DNA from: Phoronis australis
Lineage: Eukaryota > Phoronida > Phoronidae
Assembly (NCBI GenBank): GCA_002633005.1
Contig: NMRA01000251.1
Location: 60,486-124,485, forward strand
Length of the DNA: 64,000 nt
Reading direction: 5' to 3'
Of this stretch, positions 35,667 to 48,464 are shown in pieces (the first letter of the stretch is position 1; each line of letters starts with the position of its first letter). The notes beneath the pieces were generated by a model. That model was not told where the DNA came from, made no database searches, and saw nothing but the letters and a program-made list of their open reading frames with translations. Position numbers and translations under genes: made by a program.

Positions 35667-38600
35667 ATGCCTCTGTGCTTAATTTATACCAAAGCATGGG
35701 ATGAACTTCAATTGGCACATGGTTTTATCTAGACTAATGTTGTATGCCCTCCCTTGCACTTTAGACATATGAAAACATCTACCCGGTATATCGCAAAAAC
35801 ATCACTGAGTCCATAGATATGTTTCACAATGCACTTACAATAGTTCATTTCGTGTCTGGACTATCTGCTATACTTTCAGTAGTCAAAAAAGCGGCTTTTA
35901 TGAGTACTCCAATATATTAACATCAGTTGTTTCAAGGGAGATAACTCACAGATCAGTTGAGTCACACATACTGAGCAGAGGACTACTACCTGTCAACATA
36001 ATATTACTCACTAATAGACCCATTGTGTGAAAACTGCATGAATAAGGCAAGCTGCAGTAATGTGTGTGGAGAGTCAACTTACAACTCAGAGCCTGTCAAA
36101 GTCATACTTAAGGGTGACTGTGTAGATTTTAAGAAGAGATGCTAACTTGAGCGTATGAAAAAACAAAGCCAAGAGCTCCACTATAATTCAGGTTTTCTAA
36201 AAACTGACACTGCCTGAAGTTTACTACACAATAGTTTTCAAAATAAATTGACACACTTCAAAAAACAGACAACCAAATTGGGTAAACACGGGAGCAATGC
36301 CTGTCATAAGATTATGTTGAAAGATTTAGCCAAACTTCAAACAAATCATAGTCTGTAGAAAAGAAATGGACTTTTGGACGCAATTTTGTATGTCAAAACT
36401 TTATTTACTGTCGACATTATACACTTTATTTTATTTTGAAAACTACTCTAAAGGCTCCATTGTACAGGAGTTATGAAGAGTTGAGAAATTTATAATTGTT
36501 TCTTTAAATAGTAAGTTGCAACTTTCACGTGGAAGGCTCAGGATGTTTGCATCTTGCAGACAACATCAAGGCTGCAGTGTATCAGTTTATTTAAAGACAC
36601 ATCATTAAGTTATCCGGAAAAAATCATCGGAAATCCAGAGAGGTTTGGCCCTAGTTGCATGAAACTGTCCAAAGTCATGATATTATTATTTCCCTTGCCA
36701 TTTCAGGGCACTTAGTGGACATGCACAGACACCCATTGTCTTATCTAATGCTTTTTCAATGTCTTAACCAAACCAATTTTAGCTTTGCTGTGTATGGAGA
36801 GTGAACCCTGCATACTTAATTATCAACATTATTCAAAATAAGGATTCAATACATTCAAGTTGTTCCAATGACTTTAAGTTCACTATTTATATTCAATGAA
36901 ATAAGGTATCACTTTCCAGATATGCATTCCAGAAACTTGTAAAAGAAAAACTCATGATTTCATAGTGAGAAAAAAAAACATTTGCAAGTAAGGAAAGACA
37001 CAAAACAAGTAATAACAGGCTGACAATTTTGGGAACCTCAAAAGGTTGAGTTCCCATTTGGGATTATTTCCAGAAACCCAAATGTTTAAGTTTACCTGAA
37101 ATCCAACTGCTAAGCTGCAACTAAACACCAAACCTGATTGCAAAAATATAGTCCTTGTGACTTGAAAGTAATGCAAAGGTCAATGGATGTAGGGTATATG
37201 GGAACTTGAGGCTTTATTGTGTTGAAATCTAACCTTTGAACATAGCAATTACTGCCCATGCATGATTTAGTGACAGCTTGAAGTGAAATTGGCATTAGCT
37301 AAACTGGTGCAAAGGTTGAATATTAAATTTTATTTAAGACTGAGACTGGCATTTGTGTTCAGAAAATGTAAAGTTTGACCGAGTTCAAACCTACAGTTTT
37401 GCAGGTACTTCTCTAAGAATACAGGGTTGTCCATAAGGTGTTACCATACCTTGAGATTTCAATTTATCATCACAGTCCTGGATGCACATTGAGAAGTGCA
37501 GTTGACCCTGAACAAGAACATGACCTAGCACAACTCGTCCAACCAAAATGTTGGCTGAACACATGTTCTCCAAATTTAAAAGAGGCAACTTGAAGCAAAA
37601 AGCTAGTGGTCAAGTTTGGAGCAACTTAGAAATTAGATTGCGTGTGAAGAGTTCGCTGCTCACCAACTGCCAACCAATACCCATAATTATTTCCATGAAA
37701 ATTTGACAAAATTGGCAATTTTCCATTTTTCAGGCCGTTTGCCCTTGATGCAAATACCCAGTAATTGTCCAAACTTTGTCATGTGACGTTTTAAATGACA
37801 TCTGCAGGTGCAAAGTTGAAACCAAACTAATTATGGACTATTTAAAATTTATTGGAAATTATTTTAATTGAGAAATGGGACAAAATAAAGTTTCACTTAG
37901 ATTGCATACAGTGTACTTAACTGCATGCTGTATTTACCCTAATAAGCTCCCGGGGCCCCTATTAAGTGCACCACACATTTTCGGACTTCACTGAAATAAG
38001 CTTTCGATTTCACCTTTTTGTAGACCGGGTTTCAATCGCGTTAGGTCACTGTAAGCGCATCCCCTGAAATGAACTTTTCTAAATGCCAGGGCACTTACTA
38101 AGGTTAGTATGGTAGATGGACTAAAAGTGTACCAATCACCAAACATTGACATCTGCATTAGTCTACTAAAGCCAAATCCCATGAGGACACATAATTAACA
38201 GCAGCAGTGTTAAGTTACACAATCAGCTGCTACACAAACATCACAACAAAAGCAATCAAGATTACAGTATCCGCCAAAAGTATTGGGACAAAATGACCTG
38301 GAATTCCTGGCTGTGACACCTCCACCAAAGCAAAATTCATTGCCAAAGTAATCTTCTCTCATGACTGAGAAGGAAGTGGAATAATATTAACAGGAACGTT
38401 AGTATGGTGGAAAATTCGTGGTAACTTTGTTATTGGTCCGTTTTCATGTTGGCAGGATTAGGTGTGATGAGAGGAAAACTGCAGTTTGTTCCATTACTTT
38501 TGTTCTGTACTGTAACCTGAAAGATAGGTGTTGTCTGTTTCACTTAGAGGCAAGGATTGAAAATGAAACGGTCTTGTCTCCAAAAACTATCCTGTAATCT

Positions 38601-38832
38601 AGTAGCTGAATTTAGTTCGTGGCATATAATGAAGCGAAAATAAAAAAATATCGCGCGCACAGTGAGATCCTCATGAAAGTCAGTTACATTTATGAGTTTT
38701 TTGTCATCTTGTCATTCTGAAAGGTATTTTGGCAATTTTAGTTGCCTTTTTAAAATTCTACAGTGTGAACAGGTCGATCAATGCAAACACTGTGTCTCAG
38801 GTTGTTTGTATCCCTGAACATCTTACATAGTT
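35667..38832. other. intergenic, no supported gene
   Basis: AT-rich. Near 37930-37960 there is an imperfect palindrome around CTCCCGGGGCCCC flanked by AATAAG and TATTAAG, resembling a small MITE. No coding exon could be supported. Confidence 0.5.
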
Positions 38833-38859
38833 ACTTGGCGAAATAAATTTCGCCAAGTA
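38832..38859. repeat. hairpin TACTTGGCGAAAT / ATTTCGCCAAGTA
   Basis: A perfect 13 bp stem with a 2 nt loop, 64 bp before the assembly gap. One arm (AATTTCGCCAAGT) recurs at 40195-40207 and 40348-40360 beyond the gap. Confidence 0.85.
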
Positions 38860-38922
38860 TATTGCTCTGACACTATGTTTGTTTTTGTTTTTTTTTTTTT
38901 TTTTGTTTGTTCGCACGATACA

Positions 38923-39738
38923 NNNNNNNNNNNNNNNNNNNNNNNNNNNNNNNNNNNNNNNNNNNNNNNNNNNNNNNNNNNNNNNNNNNNNNNNNNNNNN
39001 NNNNNNNNNNNNNNNNNNNNNNNNNNNNNNNNNNNNNNNNNNNNNNNNNNNNNNNNNNNNNNNNNNNNNNNNNNNNNNNNNNNNNNNNNNNNNNNNNNNN
39101 NNNNNNNNNNNNNNNNNNNNNNNNNNNNNNNNNNNNNNNNNNNNNNNNNNNNNNNNNNNNNNNNNNNNNNNNNNNNNNNNNNNNNNNNNNNNNNNNNNNN
39201 NNNNNNNNNNNNNNNNNNNNNNNNNNNNNNNNNNNNNNNNNNNNNNNNNNNNNNNNNNNNNNNNNNNNNNNNNNNNNNNNNNNNNNNNNNNNNNNNNNNN
39301 NNNNNNNNNNNNNNNNNNNNNNNNNNNNNNNNNNNNNNNNNNNNNNNNNNNNNNNNNNNNNNNNNNNNNNNNNNNNNNNNNNNNNNNNNNNNNNNNNNNN
39401 NNNNNNNNNNNNNNNNNNNNNNNNNNNNNNNNNNNNNNNNNNNNNNNNNNNNNNNNNNNNNNNNNNNNNNNNNNNNNNNNNNNNNNNNNNNNNNNNNNNN
39501 NNNNNNNNNNNNNNNNNNNNNNNNNNNNNNNNNNNNNNNNNNNNNNNNNNNNNNNNNNNNNNNNNNNNNNNNNNNNNNNNNNNNNNNNNNNNNNNNNNNN
39601 NNNNNNNNNNNNNNNNNNNNNNNNNNNNNNNNNNNNNNNNNNNNNNNNNNNNNNNNNNNNNNNNNNNNNNNNNNNNNNNNNNNNNNNNNNNNNNNNNNNN
39701 NNNNNNNNNNNNNNNNNNNNNNNNNNNNNNNNNNNNNN
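38923..39738. other. assembly gap, 816 N
   Basis: A run of N preceded by a T homopolymer. Open frames drawn across it have no meaning. Confidence 1.
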
Positions 39739-40056
39739 TTTTTTGCATGTAGATTCTTTGAAGTATTACCTTTCAAATGGCCTGTAACAATTTTTCTCTC
39801 AGACTTACCGTTTTCGAGTTATTTGACTTTGACATTCTTAAAAAAACGCAAAATTTCATTTTTTTCGAAAAATTTACGGAATTAGGCGATACCATCAGTT
39901 TAGATAGAGCTTTGAACGGGCTTTCAGAAGATGCTTTTTATTTTTCTCTACGACGTCTACTTTTCGAGTTATTTGAGATTTTGTGATAACGCTGCTCCTT
40001 TGTTGAGCGCTCTTGCTGCATTCAGGTTGGTTTAGCTTCTATTGAACTAGACTGCA

Positions 40057-40365
40057 GCCTATTTCTTAATGATTTATGACATCTAAATTCGTCATATGAA
40101 TGTTATGATGTTCTTCATCATGGCCACCACCGTCATCATATTCGTCATCATCGTCATCATCTTCGTCATCATCTCCGTCGTTGTCTTTTCCGTTAATTTC
40201 GCCAAGTGTCGCTCAAGACTATAGCCTTTTTCTTACTGATTTCAGACTTCTACGTTCGTCATGTGTATGTTATTATTACTTCTTTTGTTCATCTTCGCCA
40301 CCATCGTCGTCATATTCGTCATCATCTTTATCGTCATCTTTTTGGTTAATTTCGCCAAGTTTCGC
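40057..40365. repeat. two tandem ~150-167 bp units rich in GTCATC
   Basis: Each unit starts GCCTNTTTCTTANTGATTT, contains a run of TTCGTCATCATC-type hexamers, and ends TTAATTTCGCCAAGTNTCGCTC. Starts at 40057 and 40224, AATTTCGCCAAGT at 40195 and 40348. Confidence 0.75.
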
Positions 40366-43300
40366 TCCTCAGAGCGCTTTCATTTTTTTATTACTTGTTT
40401 GTGTAAGCATTGCTCATCCAGTCAAATTGTTCCTGAGGGGCTGCAATTGTAAATCGGGGACTGTATCGAAGCCACACAGATAATTGACTCGGCGTGGCTC
40501 TTCCTACCAATTTTTTACATTTCCTAAAGATAGTCTTGTAGAGTACGATAAAAAGTTTAGATATCAATAATTGCAATAACTGTACTTTTTTAACTTTCGA
40601 CGTCTTTAGTTCTTCATTAAAAATGCTCACAATTTTTTTATTTAAACATATTGTCTGAAAGTGGCTACTACCGCTCTACAATTCCGCACATTCTAAATTT
40701 TCTGGTATACAATTCCAGACAGATAAAGGCACATTGCATATTGATCGTGGAATAACTTCTCCACCATACTGTGTTATAAATAGGTCAGATTTAATTGTGC
40801 CACAGGGTTTTGTGCAGTGGAAATAGTGCTTACTACTACATACGTAGTAGCAAGCACGTATTCCTTCACAGTACCTCCTACATTAATTTTCTAAAAGTTA
40901 CCCACAGTGTCATGAAAAACACCTAATTCTACCCACGCTCTCTATAGCGAAACAAGACTATCTCAACAAAATGTCAAGAGTTTTATGATGGAGGCCATCA
41001 ACACCATGTGGTGCTTCTGCTCATTATAAAGCAACAAGGAAATATTGTGGAGCAGCTTTATTAAAACCAAATCAACACCAAACAGCTGGAAAACAGTAAG
41101 TCATGGGAAAGTAACAAACATGTGGACTATGACCCCTGTAACCTAGGTAACAGGGTGTAAGTCACATGTTGTGTGAAGGAAGTATGTATATATTATATTT
41201 TATTGACTGTGGACTCAGTGTGACATGAATCAGACAAGCACCAGTTAAATAAAGGCAGTACATGACAGTCTAACAATGCATTTATAGCACCAGTTGGCAA
41301 TAGGAAGTGTGGTTTATAGCGTAGCTGGATCTGAGCAGAATTCTGACAATAATAGTCAACCTAAGAAATTGGCAGATGCCCAACTACAGAGATGCCGCAA
41401 GCTATGTGCATTTGCCTGCAATAATGCCAGTCTTTACAATTCAGAGACTATACACCTGGTTTAGATTCTAAGGTCATCCCTGTTCCCCAAAATTCAGGGT
41501 TAAATATTTGACTCCAAGATTTGACCTGACTCTGACTTAAGCCACATTTCCACCATCAATACAGCTGACCTGCCAATCATCAGGAAATGTGATATTTCAA
41601 GGACAATGATTTGAGCCCTCATCTAAAGCACACAGGAATACAATAGGCAATTCATATGCTTCACTCATTTAATATCAAACAATTTTTAGGAAATTTTCAA
41701 TTATTTGCAGTAGCGTAATCAATCAAAAATGTAAAAATGACAACTTTGGGAATTATTTTTTTGTAAAAAAGCGGATACTAGTACTTAATTAACAATCAGT
41801 CCATATGTGACCATTATGTTCAGTAGACAGACCATTCTACATTCCAACATCATTCCAATTATTTTGCAAATGTAAGAAAATACATTGCATCCCGGGCTTC
41901 AAAAAGTAAAGCCTCTAACTGTGACATTAGCAATCTGAGTCAGACTAGCAAAGAATGTTTTATCGCGTGTCATAATTATTCATCATGTTCAGTGAATTTT
42001 TATTTCTTTCGGCTAGACAACAATGGGCCATAAGCGCCCGATGCGCAACGTTGCATGTGAAAAATTGCAAGATCAGAGGGTGCTGACATAATATTCTGGG
42101 AAATGGTTATTCAGATTATTCACCTGATTAATGCATTGAAGAATATGCATATTTAGTGTGTGTCAAGAAGTAACTAAAGGTTGTAACAGGCCAGTTTCAA
42201 GAAGGACTCACTCACAAGGTTGTCTGTGATAATTTTGATTGAGGGAACCCCCCCCCCCATTTCCATGTGCAATGCTTCAAGGAGCCAAAATTAACGGTTT
42301 GCAGAAGTGATTCTAACCTTGGAGGAATTTTTAACCATTGGAAATGCTATGTTTGGACCTGATGAGTGAAAATTTTCATGGCTTTTAAATATCTTCCACA
42401 CAAAAAGAAAGCCGAAGTTCGGCCCCAAAATTGATGCATCAAAAGCCTTGGCACCACAAAACAATCGTAAAATTCTTGACATAATCTCAATGTTGTGTTC
42501 GTACATCAGACAGTCTGTAGGTTATGTCATTCATTTCTCAATATTAATAATTTACATGAGCACAATTTGCCTTGGTATTATTGAGCTAGCTAATCACTGA
42601 CTCTGGACTTAGGTAATTACACCATAAGTGTGCAGGAGTCTTGTAGCTAAAACTATCTCATTTATATTCACTGAGCCTCAAACATATAAACAAGAAAAGT
42701 AACTGTAAACATCAATCTGGTTTTCTTTCTTGCAAGTAAACCAGGGTGCCAAGTCTTTGAGGGGTAAGATGCCTGTCTGGGACAGGTAGGTCATGAGAAG
42801 CATATTGTCATACCCACTGGCCTGGCGGCAACTACTTTCAGCAATCTATGATTTGGAGTTCCAGTATAGAAAAAAGACAGGGATTACCTAAAGGAGAAAT
42901 GGACACCACTGAAAGTTACAATTGCTAGTAAAGCTATAAACTGATGGTCCCCATAGAAAAAGCAAAAAGCAATACATTTCCCTAGCCACTGAAAAGCGGA
43001 CGAGTGTTGTTCCAGAACGTGTGAATTCCTCGATTTATTCACTTATAAGTCCATTTGCTAAAACAAAACCTAGTAAACATGTCTAGAAATGGTAACCTCT
43101 GAATTAAGAAAATAAACTATGATTACTCTTGTTTTGACAATCCAAACATGACAAAATAAATTGTAAAATAGTTTGTAAGAGTATGGCCGGAAAATGGACA
43201 TTTTAAGCACGTGGCCAAGTGAATTGCGCCGGTGATAGGAATTAGAAATTTAAGTAAAAGCTGCCTTTTAGTTCACACCAATGTTTATTGTCAATTTTTT

Positions 43301-44983
43301 ATTCGGCTGGTGAAAATGCTTTGGGGTTTAAAAACATCACCTCATTCATGCAATTTTGAATCAGTTGCCCAAATAGCAGGCAACTAAAGTCAAGCAAGCA
43401 CCATTTTCGATTCTGCAATTTTATGATTGGTCAACCCAAATAATCTTCGAGGCATTTTCTTGAGTCTGTGATGGTTTCCATGTTCTTGTTGGCATCGGAA
43501 ACTCTCATGACAAGGAATATTTTGAGATCTCTTTGCTTAAAGTAAAAAGCTTAAACTGTGATCTTCATTTTTGAAAGCTACACAGGGGCATCAGGGTGAA
43601 ATGCAAAGGATCACAGAAAACGATTTCAAACAGGTTATTGGCGGATAGAAACGAGAGCTATATACATATAACTGTATTGTTTGCTCCGGATTACAACTTG
43701 AATGCGCTTTCACTAACACCTTATAGCAGACAACTTTCAGTCGCTAGGTTACCCAGGAGCATCGCCCAGCCCATGCCAATATTAATTAAGCCTAGGTCAG
43801 TCTCTGATTACTGAATACAGACATTGGTACCTATCACACTGACACTGTTCTAAGAATAGCTTTTCTAAAGAAAAGAATGCGTGTGTTTTATTCCAAACAC
43901 TAATATCAGAAATTCTTAGTTCAAATGAGGACAAAGAAAACTTGTGGTTATGAGTCACGGCTGTAATTTCCAAACAGCGCCAACTGCCCCAGTGGCCGAA
44001 CTGGATCACTGCCAACACGGCAACAGCAAGTGAGCCGAGTCGTGTCGAATTTTCGTGACGACTCATTATCCATTCGTTGGGGAAGTGAGACGGAGGGTGA
44101 ACCAATGCCAATTTTCAACATACCTGGTATATTTTTAAAGTTGCATAACAAGCTGGACCACGATTTGACGGAAAACTCCCTGAAACGGTAACGGCTGGGT
44201 CACAATCGTGACCGCTGATCAGCTGGCTAAGTCAAACAATGAGAGTGATAAGAGACGAACTTTGACTTTTGAACGGGAAGTGCCGGGTTGTTTTTACCTC
44301 AAACCATAAAGAGTTACTTCTTGGCAATGACTGCTCCTTTGTTAAAATCGATATTTCCAGTCGGACTCCGAGTTTTAGTTGCCTCCTAGACCTCTTCGCT
44401 CAGGGGCGATGCAGTATTTTCCGAGCTTCAGTTGTCACGGCTTTTCTGCAAAAACAATCTGAGTTGTTAAAAACTGAGGGGTTCCCCATTTTATTCCTCA
44501 CTCAAATCAGTTTCAGAGAATCTGGCTAGTGTCGTCTAAATGGCTAGCTGCTACTCCGCCGCGAGTCGGGGTCGGGTCTTTCTCTTGGTGTAAAGTCAAA
44601 AAAATTGCTGGTACTGCGTTCGTGCAGAAGGATTGCGCACTTTGGGATCAAATTTCAAGACTGCGTTATCGATTAACGCGACAGGGTGTTTTCCTCTCTT
44701 TTGTTGTCGTTTTTTATTTCAGTACATATTACGCTGTTTGCGGAGATTTTTCCTTTTCTCCAAAATAAATAAAACTCAGATAAAACATTTATTAATCCAA
44801 CCAACCAGAACATAGTTTTAGAGCAATATGAAATCTAGTCAAGTACATCAAAAAGATCAGAAACGATTATCGGACCCTATAAAAGCTAATACCCCCCCGT
44901 AAAAATGACCGGCTTAGCATTTTGCACCTTTTGCCTATGTATATGAAATTTCGCTACGCAAAAAATAATTTACAACTTCCAGT
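40366..44983. other. intergenic, no supported gene
   Basis: Short frames at 43797-44151 and 44269-44815 show no recognised domain or matched splice sites. There is a C homopolymer near 42249-42259. Confidence 0.5.
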
Positions 44984-46503
44984 CTATAGGCTGGCATTCC
45001 AAACAAGGCGGTAGACATATTTAACTGCAGAGGGAAATCGCACTGGTTTATCATCCATAGTGTTTGTAAACATCCCTAAAATTTCGGAGCAAGTGCCAAC
45101 ATCCCCAATACAAATGTAGATTTGATTCTTCGTGTTGCTCACAGAAAGAACACAAAGACGATTCACCAACACCTATTTTGTTTAAGTAACAGTTTGTACC
45201 GCCAATAAGTCTGTGGTGGATACGAAATTGAAGCCATCTGAGTTTGACATCGAAAGTACAAAAAGTTATAGAATGAATTGTTTTTCCAAGACTGAGTATC
45301 ACCGACCAAACTAATTTCTCTCTCCCACTTCGGTTCCGCGACAGGTTTTTCATACGATTTGGAAAGAAATAAATGATAGGTTTTTCCCGTCCCTGTATTT
45401 TCCGAGGATATTCGAAAAACATGTTCTGGAAAAAGCGTAATACGATTCCATGAACAAAGTATAGACCTTCGAATTCAGTCCACTAACATGAGTAATACAA
45501 GGGCAAAATTGAAAATGTGTACAAAAGGTATGGCAATCATAAATGTATCTCTGATCTGGGTCAATTAAATCGTACACGTATCGTATACCCTTTTGAAACC
45601 AGTCGTTCCAAATATTGGACTACCGTCTATACAAATTTTGGGGTTATACCACAATGGTTGGTACAAATGGTCATCTATATCACTCAGATTGATCAATTCG
45701 AATAAGATATAAAAATATCCTTCCAAAAATATTCTCAATATAATTAGTTTCTTGAAGGAAAAAACAAGACCCTAATTGAAAAGAATCATTTTTTATAATA
45801 AGAATGGTTTCACATAAAACATTTAGGCAAGTGAAAGCATTGTTATAATAACTTTTGAAGAATCTCCAAATCCAAGTCAGTTAAATAGCTTTCACAAATG
45901 ACGCATTATGGACCATATTTCCACCTCCAACTTCAGTTTTCTGTACCATGATCTTTCTAAGGATTCTATCAATAGAGGTAACCCACATATAATCAAAAAA
46001 TAATTTTCAATGTCCTTTAAAAAGTAGCACTTGGAAAGGAAGTGTGTAAAAGAGTTGAATCAGTTTTGGCAGTAAAAAAGATTTGACAACCGTTATCTTA
46101 CCAAAGGTGGTTAAATTTTTTGTCCATTTTTTAATACACCTTCTAATCGCGTTCAATTTTATGTGGTAGTTAAAATGAATCATGTCCTGTAAGTTGACAG
46201 AGAAGGTAATTCCAAGGGATGTAAACTGGGAATTTTCCCATTTTAAATCTTTTTCACAGCAGAGTTTATCACCACAGCATATCTTGGAACCAATCCATAT
46301 AGGCAAACAGTTTTATCGATATTGAGAGTCAAGAAACCAGAATATTTAGCAAATTGATCAATATGGTTAAGTGATGATTTTAAGGAGGTATCCGATTGCT
46401 TCTCAGTCAAAACAAGCTCAGTGAGTATGTCTGACTTGCCAACTGGATATAAATGATAATCGGGCTGACTTGTCAAGTCAGAGTGGTGGACAGGCAGCTT
46501 CAT
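44984..46503 (-). mobile_element. degraded L1-like LINE, 3' half of ORF2
   Basis: Read on the - strand and across several frames, blocks appear in the order expected for the end of an L1/Tx1-type reverse-transcriptase ORF: SLKSSLNHIDQFAKYSG and LNIDKT (46503-46243), WIGSK, TSLGITFSVNLQ and KITVVKSFLLPKLIQLFY (46306-46007), a GGGNMVHNASFVKA block with an internal stop (about 45890-45990), then KLRWLQFRIHHRL and a Cys-rich LCSFCEQHEESNLHLYW terminal motif (45422-45051). At least one frameshift and one stop show that it is dead. The catalytic YADD box was not found; this is a 5'-truncated or eroded copy. Confidence 0.75.
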
Positions 46504-48382
46504 TCAGTGACTAAGACCGCCCAGAAACAATTATGCATTGCTTAGCGTAAATGTTTCGCTCAACTGAGAAGATCAGAAGTGCAGAGCAGTTGGAACTCTT
46601 TCCTGATTTTCCTGTTCTCGTTTGTACCGTATGGATTGTTCGATGACTGAAACTATGGACTGTGTTCTGGGGTGTATGCCTAAATTTCGTTCAGTAGCGG
46701 AACCGTATCTCCCTGACCTCTAGATCTTCACCAAACGCCTTGCAAGGCCACCCATGCCGGGGAGATCGAAAGGTAGACCGCCAGACGAAATAATGCACTT
46801 ACAACGCTCTGTAGCTTGGTCAGACTAGGGTTGGGCGTAAGGCCAAATCATTGTTCGTTGGCGACAAGTCATCTACAAAAAGGACAACTCGGCGATTAAA
46901 CCTTGGGAGTTTGGGCTCATCAGCTAGGGACAGCATACACCAATAAAGCAACGAGTTGCGACAAAGACGGAGCACGTTGCCGGGTTTTAATTTACTTAAT
47001 GACAGACCTTCTGTACAGGTATCACCAATCCTGCTCAGCATGCGAACGCAGAGTACCGAAGAAGTGAGAAAGTGGAAGTTCAAAGCAAAAAAAAAAAACG
47101 CAAGCAACGGGTTATTTAATGGCGCTTACTAAATTTCGTTGGAAATGCCTTGAAAACGGTTGTTGCCATGACTATGCTGATATAAATTACTTAATTGTTA
47201 GAATGAAAAAAATCCTTGAAATAGCACATATTTAGAAGCTTAGCCTTTTCACGAATATCCCTTATCCTGAGAATGCCCCTCGATGACAATAGCTCAGATG
47301 GTTTTATCGGTCTACTCAATTACCAGATAAAGTACTTGACCGATAGCATGACATGTATTATGAAAGCATAACCGATATTATTGAGTGGGAAAAAGAACAA
47401 ACAGAGGCATGGTCGTTATTATGACTGAAAAACGCATTTTTAGTACCATTGCAAGATGGGATAGACGTCTTGCGGTTATTAGCTTTGGTCTGAGCTAAAA
47501 AAAACAACACGTGTTGTGATTTCCTTACAAATCGCCAGTTATCGCCAGTGCCTGCCAATACACGGTTAGTGTTGAAATGAGCTCCAACTGAGCACACGGG
47601 ACATGGCTTAGCAGCAGAGCGTTCGGATTACTGCTAATTTACCTAAAATTACTTTGCTCTCCGAGAAAGTTCCCTTAAAACTCGAGCCATTGAAAAATGA
47701 CGTCAGATTCCGGGTCTAATCTCCGAGCTTAGACTTGGACTCTTCTTAACCAATCAAGTACCACGTTTTCAAACGTTTACATGTACGTATACTCGAAGCT
47801 TGCCATGCCATAGATCGAAAACAGACCCCCGCACCTTCAAAACAGCCAACCAGCCCGAAAAACACGAAACTCGACGTTTAAAACCCAACACCGACCTTTA
47901 AAACTGGAATCCCCGGGGTCGTACAGGAAACCCAGACAATTTTCAAATTTTCTGAGACGATGTCAGTAGCCTCAAACTTTGAAGTAAAGCATCTCCAAGT
48001 ACGTTCAAGTTCTTTTCTGCATTTGTTCAGTGTTAAAAGTTTTCAATAATAAAACGTAACTTACATCATATTGACTTCGCTATTTGAATTTTATCGGTAA
48101 AACTCGTGCAACTAGTCTGCGGGCGAATTTCGACATCATGTCGAAATTATGATCCATTCTCTCAACACGTTATCTCGGTGAATATTTAGTTAATTTCAGA
48201 TCATTCGATAGCTTCTTCAAAAATATTTTCAAAAATCGCTGCTGCCAATTTGGACAATCCTGTACCCTGAAACAAGGTCTCAGTGTTCTGGTAATAGAAG
48301 TCGTAAATGATGAATTTGTAAATACGTTTTTGGAAAAGTAAGACGTATGAAAACTCCGACAAAATTCTTTTTATCATTTTAG
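46504..48382. other. upstream of the visible PLAT exons; no exon recognised
   Basis: Polycystin-1-like proteins carry a membrane span just before PLAT, so at least one more exon ending in phase 0 is expected upstream. No candidate was convincing in this stretch. Confidence 0.4.
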
Positions 48383-48464
48383 TCTCATCCCGTGATACCA
48401 TTGGCGTCGTTACCATGCGAGGGCTACACCTATCTCATTGATGTCACCACAGGCTTTTTACCAG
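48383..48464 (+). CDS. PLAT exon 1 of the polycystin-1-like gene
   Basis: The acceptor TATCATTTTAG ends at 48382 and the donor GTAATG starts at 48465. 27 codons plus one base. CEGYTYLIDVTTGF is the first PLAT strand with its V-TG signature. Confidence 0.7.

Noticed and set aside
38823-39885. Long open frames of about 280-336 codons on both strands
   Set aside because: They consist almost entirely of N from the assembly gap.
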